Origin: Babylonia areolata
Taxonomy: Eukaryota > Mollusca > Gastropoda > Neogastropoda > Buccinidae
Direction of reading: 5' to 3'
DNA length: 64,000 nt
NCBI RefSeq assembly: GCF_041734735.1
Contig: NC_134899.1
Coordinates: 3,321,149 to 3,385,148, forward strand
Shown here in pieces: positions 61,501-64,000 of this stretch. Position numbers and translations under genes: made by a program. A model generated the notes under the pieces. The model saw only the letters and a program-made list of their open reading frames with translations, made no database searches and was not told where the DNA came from. The stretch's first letter is position 1. The number at the start of each line of letters is the position of its first letter.

Positions 61501-62799
61501 TCACGCCCAGATTTTTCACTGAAGATACAAAGTCTACATCTGAATCTCCAATTTTAAGGGAGGAAGGCAAGGAGTTGTTTATAGACAGTCCTTCCAATTT
61601 TATAATAATGGAAAGAAGCAAGGCTCAAGGTTGTTTTGTAGCAGACTGTTCTGAAGTGTACAGTAAATCTTCATAGTAAGCCTGATGGTGTTTTATTTCT
61701 TGAAATTGAATACATTTTTATCATAAAGCAGACCAAACGCAGGTTCAACGTTAAAAGCAGTTATCAATAAAGATTTGGGACTTAATTACAAACTGCCATG
61801 CAGGCTGTCTGTTAACCAGCAACAGCTATATGTGCATGTGTGATGAAAACTGAACGTGATAATGAAGAAATTCTATAATGTCACTCTGATATCATAACAG
61901 TTAATGATGCAGATTTCCTTAAAGCTAGGCTCAATGGTTGCAGTGGAGCTAACTTGACATGAATATTACACATTTACATTAAACATTCCTCTTCTAACTC
62001 ACATATAAGAATCTAAGTGATAAAGAAAGGAAAGGGGAAATAAAGAAAATACAGAAAGGAAATCGAATAACGAAAAAACAAAACAACAACACCCAAAACA
62101 TCAACAACAGAGACACGAGCAAATAAAGAAAGACAGAATGAAAATGAAAGTCCCCAAACTTTCATGGTGGGGCTAAAAAAAACAACATAAGATAAAACAG
62201 TGAAAGTCCAAACCTGTTTGTTGGGGTATCAAATGGTTGATGGTGCACACCTTCTTCAGGAATGTTTGATTTTGACATTTCTTTGGCTTGCTTAGTGCAC
62301 GCTGCAGCTGAGTTTGCTGATCCATATCCGCTTTCCCTGCCAGATCCTCTGCTCTCTGGCTCTGACAGCGCTCCTGGTCTCCAATGCCGAATGGTACCAT
62401 ATGCAAATTGATCCAATGGCTTATCATTTAAGTGCTCAGGTCCATAATTTCTTGAGTATTTCTGGTCCAAATGCTGAGACTGCTCAAACCTTTCGATAGC
62501 TTGTACATCTGGCTGAACCATTTTTGTTTGAAGCAGGATGGACAACTGGTTTGTATCATCATCTTTTTTTACCGCCATTGTGTATTGACTCTCTTTGTCA
62601 GATGGGTCTGGATGCACACAATTGACAACTACATGATCACATGGAGACTGGCTGACTTCACTGCTGGCTCTCTCTTTGCAATCTGCAGACTTTGCAGAAC
62701 TTAGTTTTCTGATTTCTTGAATCAGTGTCTCCAGAAGAGAATGCATGTGCTTTGTGTCGCTGGCCATGGTGCTCGCCAAGTTCTTGACTTCCTGCACAC
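24682..62799 (-). CDS. vWA - MIB/HERC2 x2 - WWE multidomain gene (19 exons, 5' end missing)
   Basis: This host gene was assembled by hand from minus-strand splice sites. The exons (listed separately) have GT-AG borders, except one GC-AG intron, and every junction keeps the reading frame, giving about 774 codons. Domain order: polar N-terminal region (residues about 1-195), linker, vWA domain (about 260-440), spacer, MIB/HERC2 domain 1 (about 535-600), diverged MIB/HERC2 domain 2 (about 605-665), acidic linker, WWE domain (about 700-765). MIB/HERC2 domains are known from Mind bomb and HERC2 ubiquitin ligases. WWE domains occur in ubiquitin and ADP-ribosylation proteins, and several bind poly-ADP-ribose. 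vWA domains bind proteins through a metal site. A cytosolic or nuclear adaptor role in ubiquitin signalling is inferred. No RING, HECT or membrane segment is seen. I do not recognise a named orthologue. The true start lies upstream; the stop is either at 24674-24676 by read-through or further left. Confidence 0.85.
25071..25500 (-). mobile_element. Retroposon E
   Basis: Reverse match to 52165-52475 (tgctgccccaccacctgcac; aggttcgtctgttgcag; ctaagtacatta read in reverse) and extends about 120 bp further at the 5' side. Confidence 0.7.
25507..25780. repeat. Poly-T and 28-bp repeat
   Basis: A T-run at 25510-25528, then four units of aatacattaagacgtcaaac plus tcatgttg at 25656-25772, ending at exon 18's donor. 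Confidence 0.85.
25781..25940 (-). CDS. Exon 18: acidic stretch and WWE domain
   Basis: 160 bp, phase 1 to phase 2. A Glu/Asp run leads into VWQWRDNWGLWRLYP and MEAEYQRRKNG, with the paired Trp and Tyr/Glu pattern of WWE domains. Donor GGCA/gtgagt. The acceptor (gtgtcacag/AGG) is the first unit of a 2.57-kb minisatellite running upstream in the intron. Confidence 0.85.
25941..28509. repeat. 34-bp minisatellite repeating a splice acceptor (about 75 units)
   Basis: Unit cctctgtgacacaatgtatg plus acagtcagtgatgt, with variants (cctcctctg, ttcatctctg, cagtcactg). It starts exactly at exon 18's acceptor; on the transcript strand each unit contains gtgtcacag/AGG. Confidence 0.93.
28800..29015 (-). 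mobile_element. SINE C-type tail fragment
   Basis: cagtttcaaggagacatca, gctacaccacataaactggg, and gccttgaaggcctgtcc match the 3' part of SINE C/variant copies, broken by an A/G-rich insert. Confidence 0.55.
29444..29511 (-). CDS. Exon 17: linker between MIB/HERC2 and WWE
   Basis: 68 bp, phase 2 to phase 1. It encodes DPFEQDIGSKRHDKETIRQT. Acceptor cttttccag, donor GCCAG/gtgata. It is short and lacks a domain signature, but it joins exons 16 and 18 in frame. Confidence 0.65.
29654..29877 (-). mobile_element. TTAA-flanked MITE, copy 1
   Basis: Termini CTCTCTCCATACGAACGGC and (reverse) CTCACTCAGTACGGCCAGC form an imperfect inverted repeat. TTAA flanks both sides (29650-29653, 29878-29881). About 224 bp, non-coding, piggyBac-like by target site. 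Confidence 0.82.
29990..30360. repeat. 49-bp tandem repeat
   Basis: About seven units of gctacaggaaagtgttggac plus aggacaggtgtgagtgaact, some with short deletions. Confidence 0.88.
30768..31065 (+). mobile_element. SINE B, internally deleted
   Basis: gggcacaacagtttggtgg head remnant, B box region lost, then the standard B body (gatctcccaggtcaacagat; cctgctagtgcc; ggtcatacatgtaaaaagcc). It ends 80 bp before exon 16. Confidence 0.7.
31145..31200 (-). CDS. Exon 16: diverged MIB/HERC2 domain 2, second half
   Basis: 56 bp, phase 0 to phase 2. It encodes VRWKNGVIQACPVSAVEF, matching the W-x-N-G core of the family with the following Asn-Tyr lost. Acceptor gtgcacaacag, donor TTCAG/gtgatg. Confidence 0.75.
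31285..31545 (-). mobile_element. SINE D
   Basis: gccttttaaggccattggg...tctccttccgccgtctcaac...caggcacccatcacacc matches 39780-40890 without the minisatellite. The head with a tRNA-like box would be at the right end. Confidence 0.6.
31740..31925 (-). mobile_element. SINE A tail fragment and (GT)n
   Basis: ttgtattgtattgtactg tail, gaaaacagatttctgtgtgg and attctccccaagagcac match the reverse of the SINE A 3' end. (GT)n follows at 31881-31921. Confidence 0.65.
32003..32885 (+). repeat. Dispersed repeat F, copy 3 (longer variant)
   Basis: The left end aacaagagaggcaaggcctt and the right end (tttccagagaaaatgacaat to the hairpin ...cacaagtgagtc) match F. The middle (32280-32660) instead matches 47180-47520, so it is a different or longer family member. 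Confidence 0.55.
32948..33033 (-). CDS. Exon 15: diverged MIB/HERC2 domain 2, first half
   Basis: 86 bp, phase 1 to phase 0. It encodes GPNWKEPQTRYSGDLGVI, equivalent to GPDWKWGDQDG...G-V in domain 1 but lacking the second Trp and the QDGG box. Acceptor taccaaacag, donor AAG/gtgaag. Confidence 0.78.
33160..33368 (+). mobile_element. SINE A, 5' truncated
   Basis: ccacaaaagttgtccctggc, ctacaatgaggagagcggct and tctattgtgaccaaaaa are the central and 3' parts of SINE A, running directly into the pentanucleotide array. Confidence 0.75.
33369..34732. repeat. 1.36-kb ATACA/GTACA pentanucleotide array
   Basis: Tandem atacaatacagtacaacac-type pentamers with interspersed 10- and 15-bp superpatterns. 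Open frames of over 400 codons on both strands arise because five bases repeat every 15 without a stop. Not genes. Confidence 0.95.
35040..35215. repeat. (GT)n and (AT)/(CTAT) microsatellites
   Basis: (GT)n at 35086-35131, (CTAT)n and (AT)n to 35215, 60 bp from exon 14. Confidence 0.9.
35273..35422 (-). CDS. Exon 14: second half of MIB/HERC2 domain 1
   Basis: 150 bp, phase 1 at both ends. It encodes FTWVLWDDGHRNRYPYG and GYHIL, matching the V-x-W-D-x-G-x-x-N-x-Y-R core of the family, followed by a loop and NLKIGMLVKK, which starts the second copy. Acceptor gtgattgtag, donor AAAAG/gtaact. Confidence 0.88.
35570..35795 (-). mobile_element. TTAA-flanked MITE, copy 2
   Basis: Very similar to 29654-29877 and flanked by TTAA at 35566-35569 and 35796-35799. 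Confidence 0.82.
35800..36650. other. Unassigned intron sequence
   Basis: Contains a weakly matching SINE-like stretch (gcagataccagacccaaaca...cttgaagagcctac, 36155-36215). Otherwise AT-rich unique sequence. Confidence 0.5.
36655..37432 (+). repeat. 54-bp satellite array, second locus
   Basis: About 14 units of gtcagtgtagggctgtcata plus tcacagagataagagatggt. The last four units match the 12.1-13.6 kb array better. Both arrays share the left flank ctgctg...gacaagtat. Confidence 0.88.
37490..37905 (+). mobile_element. SINE C
   Basis: Head gatggcagaatgattaagac, B box gtgggttcaaatcccgct, core and tail ending cctccttgagaatctgaaac. It is flanked by two versions of a roughly 65-bp segment (cctggattcctccct...ttcagc). 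Confidence 0.82.
38050..38690 (-). mobile_element. SINE A with expanded tail
   Basis: Right part is reverse SINE A (catcactcgaggtttagtga; ctaagtgcatgttacaa; tatcaaactgggttcttcct). Left of 38335 its tail has grown into about 280 bp of TGTTGTAATGCAT-like 10-bp repeats. Confidence 0.78.
38745..39430 (-). mobile_element. SINE C interrupted by a MITE
   Basis: Tail tctcaaggaggcgtcactct at left and head (cagacagtgtcttaa / ccattctgccacctt) at right, split by the element at 39096-39407. The head reads perfectly if the insert and one TTAA are left out. Confidence 0.85.
39096..39407 (+). mobile_element. TTAA-flanked MITE, copy 3, with tripled end
   Basis: Opposite orientation to copies 1 and 2. The 44-bp left end (cttaactcactcagtacggc plus ctgtcctctcttctcctcta) is present three times in tandem. 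TTAA at 39092-39095 and 39408-39411. Confidence 0.85.
39473..39595 (-). CDS. Exon 13: first half of MIB/HERC2 domain 1
   Basis: 123 bp, phase 1 at both ends. It encodes the family hallmark RGPDWKWGDQDNGGPGTV after LPLGTRVM, very close to the MIB/HERC2 consensus. Donor AAAC/gtcagt is weak, but it is the only GT that keeps phase with exon 14. Acceptor tttctttttcag. Confidence 0.88.
39780..40890 (-). mobile_element. SINE D with internal minisatellite
   Basis: The right end holds a tRNA-like head read on minus (tggcagaatgaggaagacgt; tgttcgatcctct B-box-like). The left end is the D tail (ttttcctgccattggggcag). Between them 39830-40705 is about 21 units of gcagtgaattcatatccact plus gtacccagggcacagcacag. 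Confidence 0.78.
41286..41385 (-). CDS. Exon 12: charged spacer
   Basis: 100 bp, phase 0 to phase 1. It encodes DEVTSAVFKELDSPSKLKHH and an acidic end (FDDVFEDA). No domain was recognised. Acceptor tttgtgcacag, donor GCAG/gtttgt. Confidence 0.75.
41590..42815 (+). mobile_element. SINE A split by a self-derived minisatellite
   Basis: Left: ggagggtggtctggtggtaa head with B box tggatcgaatccc. Right: atgctagtcactgggataag and core to aaaaatccactt. Between, 41680-42690, are about 50 units of 17 or 21-22 bp (tccagacactgaggggtgg), the same motif as ccttgagtggtggtctggac in intact copies. Confidence 0.9.
43181..43297 (-). CDS. Exon 11: spacer after the vWA domain
   Basis: 117 bp, phase 0 at both ends. 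It encodes a hydrophobic strand (KVIVCMHTT) followed by a charged helix (RSRENIKALVKAFAPS). Its family was not recognised. Acceptor gacctgtgacag, donor ATG/gtaaat. Confidence 0.78.
43440..44050 (-). mobile_element. LINE 3' UTR-like fragment
   Basis: Read on minus it ends with aaatttctccagttggagat, aataaagttattc and (TTATC)n-type repeats, a common form of LINE 3' end. A 50-bp C/A-rich tract lies at 43795-43858. Further coding match was not seen. Confidence 0.4.
44055..44112. repeat. (CA)n microsatellite
   Basis: About 44 bp of CA repeats at 44068-44111. Confidence 0.9.
44165..44500 (-). mobile_element. Retroposon E, interrupted
   Basis: tttgctgcaccatcatcttc...cagtggcatcactcctacac at left, and cccatacacctgagttcatg...atgtcaggtcaccaggaggc at right, match E in reverse. 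About 180 bp with C-runs and (GTTC)n lie between. Confidence 0.65.
45062..45265. repeat. 41-bp tandem repeat, five units
   Basis: Nearly exact copies of cagcactgaccatggataaa plus tcctggtctaccctcctggt. Confidence 0.93.
45549..45600. repeat. (CA)n microsatellite next to exon 10
   Basis: About 50 bp of CA, 30 bp beyond the exon's donor side. Confidence 0.9.
45630..45719 (-). CDS. Exon 10: end of vWA domain
   Basis: 90 bp, phase 0 at both ends. It encodes FLKSMSELNSGQLVQ and DIHSLCRYFRIQ, resembling the last vWA strand and helix, where the domain tests for a change in the protein state (G/N G x L/V). Acceptor gttttgttgaag, donor CAG/gtgggc. Confidence 0.8.
45975..46245 (+). mobile_element. SINE B
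   Basis: Head aacagtcaagtgattaaaag, B box caggtttgaatctct, and the standard B body. Confidence 0.78.
46322..46866 (+). repeat. Exact 60-bp tandem repeat, nine units
   Basis: Units of cactataagaagaaatacct plus agctacgtatcaaagatcgt plus tcggcacagtggctgctcct. The only common differences (aag/acg and tcg/gcg) change the residue in the open 20-residue repeat, which argues against a selected coding sequence. Confidence 0.93.
47180..47530. repeat. Dispersed repeat related to 32280-32660
   Basis: Shares agatgttgccatcagctcag, tgccattttctccagatctgc and catgccatctttaaacccaa-like blocks in order with the F copy 3 interior. Confidence 0.5.
47735..48232 (-). mobile_element. LINE reverse transcriptase fragment
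   Basis: It encodes (in shifting frames) GCPQGTVLSPVLFTFYSND, a core RT motif, then FTAWCEINHLDLNVSKTEE and ITDYKYLGAPKDNKL, the standard order in Jockey/CR1/Rex-type elements. Confidence 0.72.
48235..48482 (-). mobile_element. SINE B
   Basis: Reverse B body (catgctgggcatgttcttgt; ggcactagcaggtctgcaca; gttgacctgggagatcg) and head with a B box (gattcgaacccaag) at 48422-48436. Confidence 0.8.
48500..48655 (+). mobile_element. SINE D fragment
   Basis: gtgtgaatgggtagctgac, tgccaagccccagtcc and gtggaaatgaattcacagc match the body of D in reverse order to 39780-40890. Confidence 0.55.
49009..49113 (-). CDS. Exon 9: vWA domain, later strand
   Basis: 105 bp, phase 0 at both ends. It encodes a basic helix, an insert with NPKKDPSLP and the strand PIVFVPVGSRAD, equivalent to the usual vWA strand before the last helix. 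Acceptor ttttcactgcag, donor CAG/gtgagg. Confidence 0.83.
49764..49882 (-). CDS. Exon 8: vWA domain, ITDG motif
   Basis: 119 bp, phase 1 to phase 0. It encodes HPRIIFITDGHITESNDD, with the central strand and the third MIDAS residue (Asp of ITDG). I chose the acceptor cacttgcag/GTGG because the two other nearby AGs break the frame. Donor AAT/gtatgt. Confidence 0.87.
50035..50330. repeat. (CA)n cluster in the intron between exons 7 and 8
   Basis: Several CA runs at 50035-50155, 50200-50225 and 50285-50325. Open frames are repeat products. Confidence 0.9.
50352..50426 (-). CDS. Exon 7: vWA domain, GGSSP loop
   Basis: 75 bp, phase 1 at both ends. It encodes EFGGSSPFFEATVVCLSAF. The loop that often carries the MIDAS threonine (GGxTP in many vWA domains) has Ser here, which may still bind metal. 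Acceptor ttgtgtacag, donor AAAG/gtaaaa. Confidence 0.85.
50552..50931 (+). mobile_element. SINE A with 12-bp target duplication
   Basis: Head ggtgtgttggccgagtggta, complete core and tail. The target duplication atgtttaatgtg lies at 50540-50551 and 50932-50943. Confidence 0.88.
51015..51400. repeat. ATACA pentamers, SINE C-type tail, LINE-like 3' end
   Basis: Pentamers at 51020-51110, a SINE C-type tail piece at 51140-51245 (tttcaaggaggtgacaaagt; agcagatgcctgacc), then ctttatccattcctcaaggg resembling LINE 3' ends in reverse. Confidence 0.6.
51858..52674 (+). mobile_element. SINE C interrupted by retroposon E
   Basis: Head gagggtggcagagtggttaa, B box gggttccaattcc. A 55-bp core piece (ttggatgagac...cacactga) is present three times at 51970-52137. 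The tail resumes at 52486 and ends at 52674, 13 bp from exon 6's donor. Confidence 0.85.
52165..52475 (+). mobile_element. Retroposon E with poly-A and target duplication
   Basis: 311 bp ending in an A-rich tail. Target duplication tattgtcctc at 52155-52164 and 52476-52485. Other E copies are at 19125, 25071 and 44165. Whether E is a SINE or a 5'-truncated LINE tail is unclear. Confidence 0.85.
52688..52804 (-). CDS. Exon 6: vWA domain, second strand
   Basis: 117 bp, phase 1 at both ends. It encodes an acidic helix, then NIGLVTFGGRARIALPLT, matching the usual vWA strand and turn. Donor GTTG/gtgagt. Its acceptor (gttcag/GTGT) is the first copy of a minisatellite that runs upstream for about 740 bp. 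Confidence 0.88.
52805..53545. repeat. 28-30-bp minisatellite repeating a splice acceptor
   Basis: About 26 units of acacctgaacaccgcaatgt plus cacacaat, starting exactly at exon 6's acceptor. On the transcript strand each unit contains gttcag/GTGT. Confidence 0.93.
53546..54425. repeat. 56-bp tandem repeat
   Basis: About 15-16 nearly identical units of accacaattcacaatgaaaa plus atatagttatgtaatgctat plus aattaactataaacaa. Directly adjoins the 28-30-bp array. Confidence 0.93.
54583..54705 (-). CDS. Exon 5: vWA domain start, MIDAS DxSxS
   Basis: 123 bp, phase 1 at both ends. It encodes a Pro-rich lead (LNPPPKAKSYD), then the first beta strand and metal-site loop VLCLDTSESM, a full DxSxS motif, and an amphipathic helix ending AMAFIN. 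This is the best marker of the vWA fold. Acceptor ttttccag, donor AACG/gtaata. Confidence 0.88.
54980..55670 (-). mobile_element. LINE C-terminal fragment with Cys-knuckle
   Basis: One open frame encodes MAPLRVSFILRSVYDLLPSN, ACPLCHGKQTVEHVLSSCKA (zinc knuckle) and SQGRYTWRHNQVLKEIA, typical of the region after RT in non-LTR elements. It is less decayed than other LINE pieces here and of a different family. Confidence 0.75.
55812..56036 (+). mobile_element. SINE C 3' part next to exon 4's donor
   Basis: aaaaagaacccaaggcaaag, ctcaaggcctgattaataac and cctccttgagagactgaaac match the core and tail of C. The end lies about 5 bp from the splice donor at 56042. Confidence 0.78.
56042..56128 (-). 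CDS. Exon 4: linker before the vWA domain
   Basis: 87 bp, both borders phase 1. Acceptor ccattttcag, donor CTCCAG/gtacac. It encodes a charged helix-prone segment (GGDTESRRLQEAVDQARAP). The intron side of the donor is almost directly occupied by the 3' end of an oppositely oriented SINE C copy. Confidence 0.75.
56600..57811 (-). mobile_element. LINE C-terminal half
   Basis: Right part: LNFTVACKDLASRAKHTLLC and FDSQVQPIVQYGAEIWGLSN. Left part: LVVFYVWLQQGVGNINGFIR, then CPLCRCAEETELHLVLCCPA, the same family as at 3.7 kb but better kept. (GA)n and A-rich tracts (57475-57770) interrupt its right side. Confidence 0.8.
58445..58562. repeat. (CA)n microsatellite beside the microexon
   Basis: CA runs at 58448-58476 and 58498-58561, ending 23 bp from microexon 3's donor. 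Confidence 0.92.
58585..58607 (-). CDS. Exon 3: 23-bp microexon
   Basis: Acceptor tgttttttgcag and donor CCTG/gtgaga flank only 23 bp. Without it, exons 2 and 4 are out of phase; with it, the frame runs on as Arg-Arg-Gly-Ser-His-Arg-Asn-Pro-Gly. A 60-bp (CA)n tract lies just downstream in the intron on the transcript strand, interrupted near the donor. Confidence 0.65.
58608..59450. other. Unassigned intron sequence
   Basis: AT-rich, with a partial repeat of gaacatagaatgatttcatt / gaacacagaatgag. No exon supported. Confidence 0.5.
59453..59640. repeat. Tandem duplication, about 85 bp
   Basis: tacattccattttccagtat and tacgtttctattttcaaaat occur twice, each followed by an A/G-rich run. Confidence 0.85.
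59679..60072 (+). mobile_element. SINE A, reference copy
   Basis: The best-kept copy in the window: head gtggagtgatggcctagagg, B box ctggttcgaatcacgg, cattagaccatgagtggtgg, core gatgagacgataaaccgagg, tail ctccctggggagagcagccc and an A-rich end. Confidence 0.9.
60282..60344 (-). CDS. Exon 2: Arg/Ser-rich linker with a GC splice donor
   Basis: 63 bp, in phase with exon 1. The acceptor is tgttttcacag. The donor reads GACAG/gcaagt, the typical form of the rare GC-AG intron class. It encodes a basic linker (THASSSRARDARPKETTHSD). A different frame is also open here, but only this frame joins both neighbours. Confidence 0.65.
60610..61625 (-). mobile_element. L2/CR1-like LINE, C-terminal half
   Basis: Open over most of its length: VKNLGVTFDSNLTMKKHVNS, SRLDYCNSLLTGCP, KLQRVQNAGARLI, LHWLPVSACTQYKVAILTFN, PHVWNSLPHDLRHSQSFQSF, then a 3' UTR with CA runs and an (AAT)n end at 60625-60655. 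5' truncated. Probably one of the younger LINE inserts here. Confidence 0.85.
61626..62213. other. Unassigned intron sequence
   Basis: AT-rich, A/G-rich near 62020-62150. Nothing recognised. Confidence 0.5.
62214..62799 (-). CDS. Exon 1 in window: polar N-terminal region
   Basis: 586 bp, 195 residues, the longest exon. The acceptor follows a T-rich tract (ttttgttttag) and the donor is AACAG/gtttgg. It begins with a helical stretch (VQEVKNLASTMASDTKHMHS) and then becomes rich in Ser, Asp, Lys and Gln, with a Gly/Ser/Arg/Glu-rich patch near the end, so it is probably mostly disordered. Two bases of a split codon at its start show that at least one more exon lies upstream. No known domain was recognised. 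Confidence 0.75.
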
Positions 62800-64000
62800 C
62801 TAAAACAAAACGGAACAAAGATAAATAATTACACACTGAAAAGAAAACAGCTAATTTCCTTTTCTGGTATTCTTACTTCAATTTTCGTGCATTGTTGAAT
62901 GTTACAAACAGACTGAGTTGGCATTCTTATTATAGATAGATTTGAATCGTACATAATTTCTTTTAAACACAAGATTTGCTCTTCCTACATGTTTTAGATT
63001 ACGTAAAAGATTTGTTATGTGTGACGTTAATCACAAAGTGACGTAGTTTAGTGGAACTGGAGTACTGAGATGTCACTGGCAAGTGAGAGGATCAATGCTT
63101 ATCTGTGGATAAGCTAGGACTTACATGTCAAGAGAGCATGCCTAAAAGCTGTATTGAAGAACGCTTCAAGAACGCGTGAAAATATGGCATAGAATAAAGC
63201 ATCAAGTAGCATGTGAAGTAAGGAGTCTGCTGATCATCATAGAGATCTAGTGCAGAAGTCTGATCTACAGTAAAGATTGAATTATGAAGAGTTGTAAAAG
63301 GGATGTTTCCAGTGTTTTACTGTTATGTTGGTGTTGAAGATTAGAGCTGTTAATCTTCTATCGAAATTAAGGATTTTGAACCTGATACATTCGATATTTG
63401 CTCTGTCCGGACTGGATTCAACAAGAGATTAGAGCAACTCTTGTCAGACAGCGTTGCACGTCCTCTGAAGATTTTAAGAACAAGTGTTTGATTTTTGCCA
63501 ATTACCTTTTGGAAAACAATCAACCATCGTCACCTACCTCAGACAGCACTCTGCGTCCTCTGAGCAGTGTCCATAAAGTACAAGAGCCGTGATCAAAACC
63601 CATATTACAACCTAACATTGAATTTATATTCCCATAAACAGATTTCGTGATCCATTTTTAGGGGCTTTCAACTCTACTTTGAAGGTTATGGATCATAACT
63701 GATTCAGACTCAGTTGTGAAACCAATACGCAGCCAGTCTGTCAGATACACAAAATCATCTGCAGTGACACACTAGTTCAGTCTGTGGCCATCACAGAGCT
63801 GTTCTGTTTTTGGCCTCCAAAACAATGCAGAGAAAAACCTGTAACGAAACTGATTTGATGATATGGGTCATTTCACATCATTTTAAAACTATACCTCTGA
63901 CTTGAAGAGTGGATCACAAGCTATACATGGCATATCATTGACTGAACAGCAAAACACATGAAAATCCTCATTTACATGGGTCCCAGGCATATAGGATAAT
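62800..64000. other. Upstream flank, no feature assigned
   Basis: This should hold the intron and possibly earlier exons of the main gene. A plus-strand open stretch at 63398-63592 is polar and has no family signature. aagtgacgta at about 63037 resembles a CRE site but has no promoter context. Confidence 0.4.

Noticed and set aside
63000-63600. Possible end of an LTR element or a short gene
   Set aside because: No paired repeats, primer-binding site, or recognisable domain could be seen; left unassigned.

Overview
The window is nuclear DNA of an animal, most likely a marine mollusc. This is inferred from intron-rich host exons, several tRNA-headed SINE families, many decayed LINE pieces and very dense micro- and minisatellites. 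No sequence match was run, so the taxon is an inference. There are no bacterial-type operons, rRNA genes, CRISPR arrays or true tRNA genes.

The main gene lies on the minus strand and fills about two thirds of the window (62.8 kb down to 24.7 kb). I built it by hand from splice sites. Nineteen exons, including a 23-bp microexon, join with matching intron phase at all 18 junctions into one frame of about 774 codons without a stop. The 5' end lies outside the window or is not found. The predicted protein has a polar, probably disordered N-terminal part (about 195 residues), a von Willebrand factor A (vWA) domain with a DxSxS metal site, two MIB/HERC2 domains (the second diverged), an acidic linker and a C-terminal WWE domain. 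MIB/HERC2 and WWE domains both occur in ubiquitin-ligase and ADP-ribosylation proteins, so a scaffold or adaptor in that pathway is a reasonable guess. No RING or HECT domain is visible.

At the left end, two minus-strand segments (5.1-5.4 kb and 1.76-1.95 kb) each encode a FLYWCH-type zinc finger. A GC-rich, CCAAT-containing stretch at 18.1-18.3 kb, with a clean minus-strand splice donor at 18094, is a candidate promoter and first exon for a gene in this direction.

Nearly everything else is repeats. There are at least four tRNA-derived or SINE-like families (called A, B, C and D here), a poly-A retroposon (E), a TTAA-flanked MITE in three copies, a hairpin-ended dispersed repeat (F), and LINE fragments at 3.7, 6.9, 7.3-8.3, 13.7-14.8, 15.0-15.9, 20.3-21.0, 47.7-48.2, 55, 56.6-57.8 and 60.6-61.6 kb. 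Some nested insertions can be dated relative to one another from their target-site duplications.

Two patterns stand out. First, many minisatellites in this window grew from inside retroposon copies; the source segment can be read in neighbouring copies. Second, three large minisatellites start exactly at, or a few bases from, the 3' splice site of a host exon. Two of these repeat the splice acceptor itself dozens of times, and the third makes an AG-free stretch of about 747 nt upstream of the acceptor. No retroviral, LTR, Polinton or toxin fossil was recognised.
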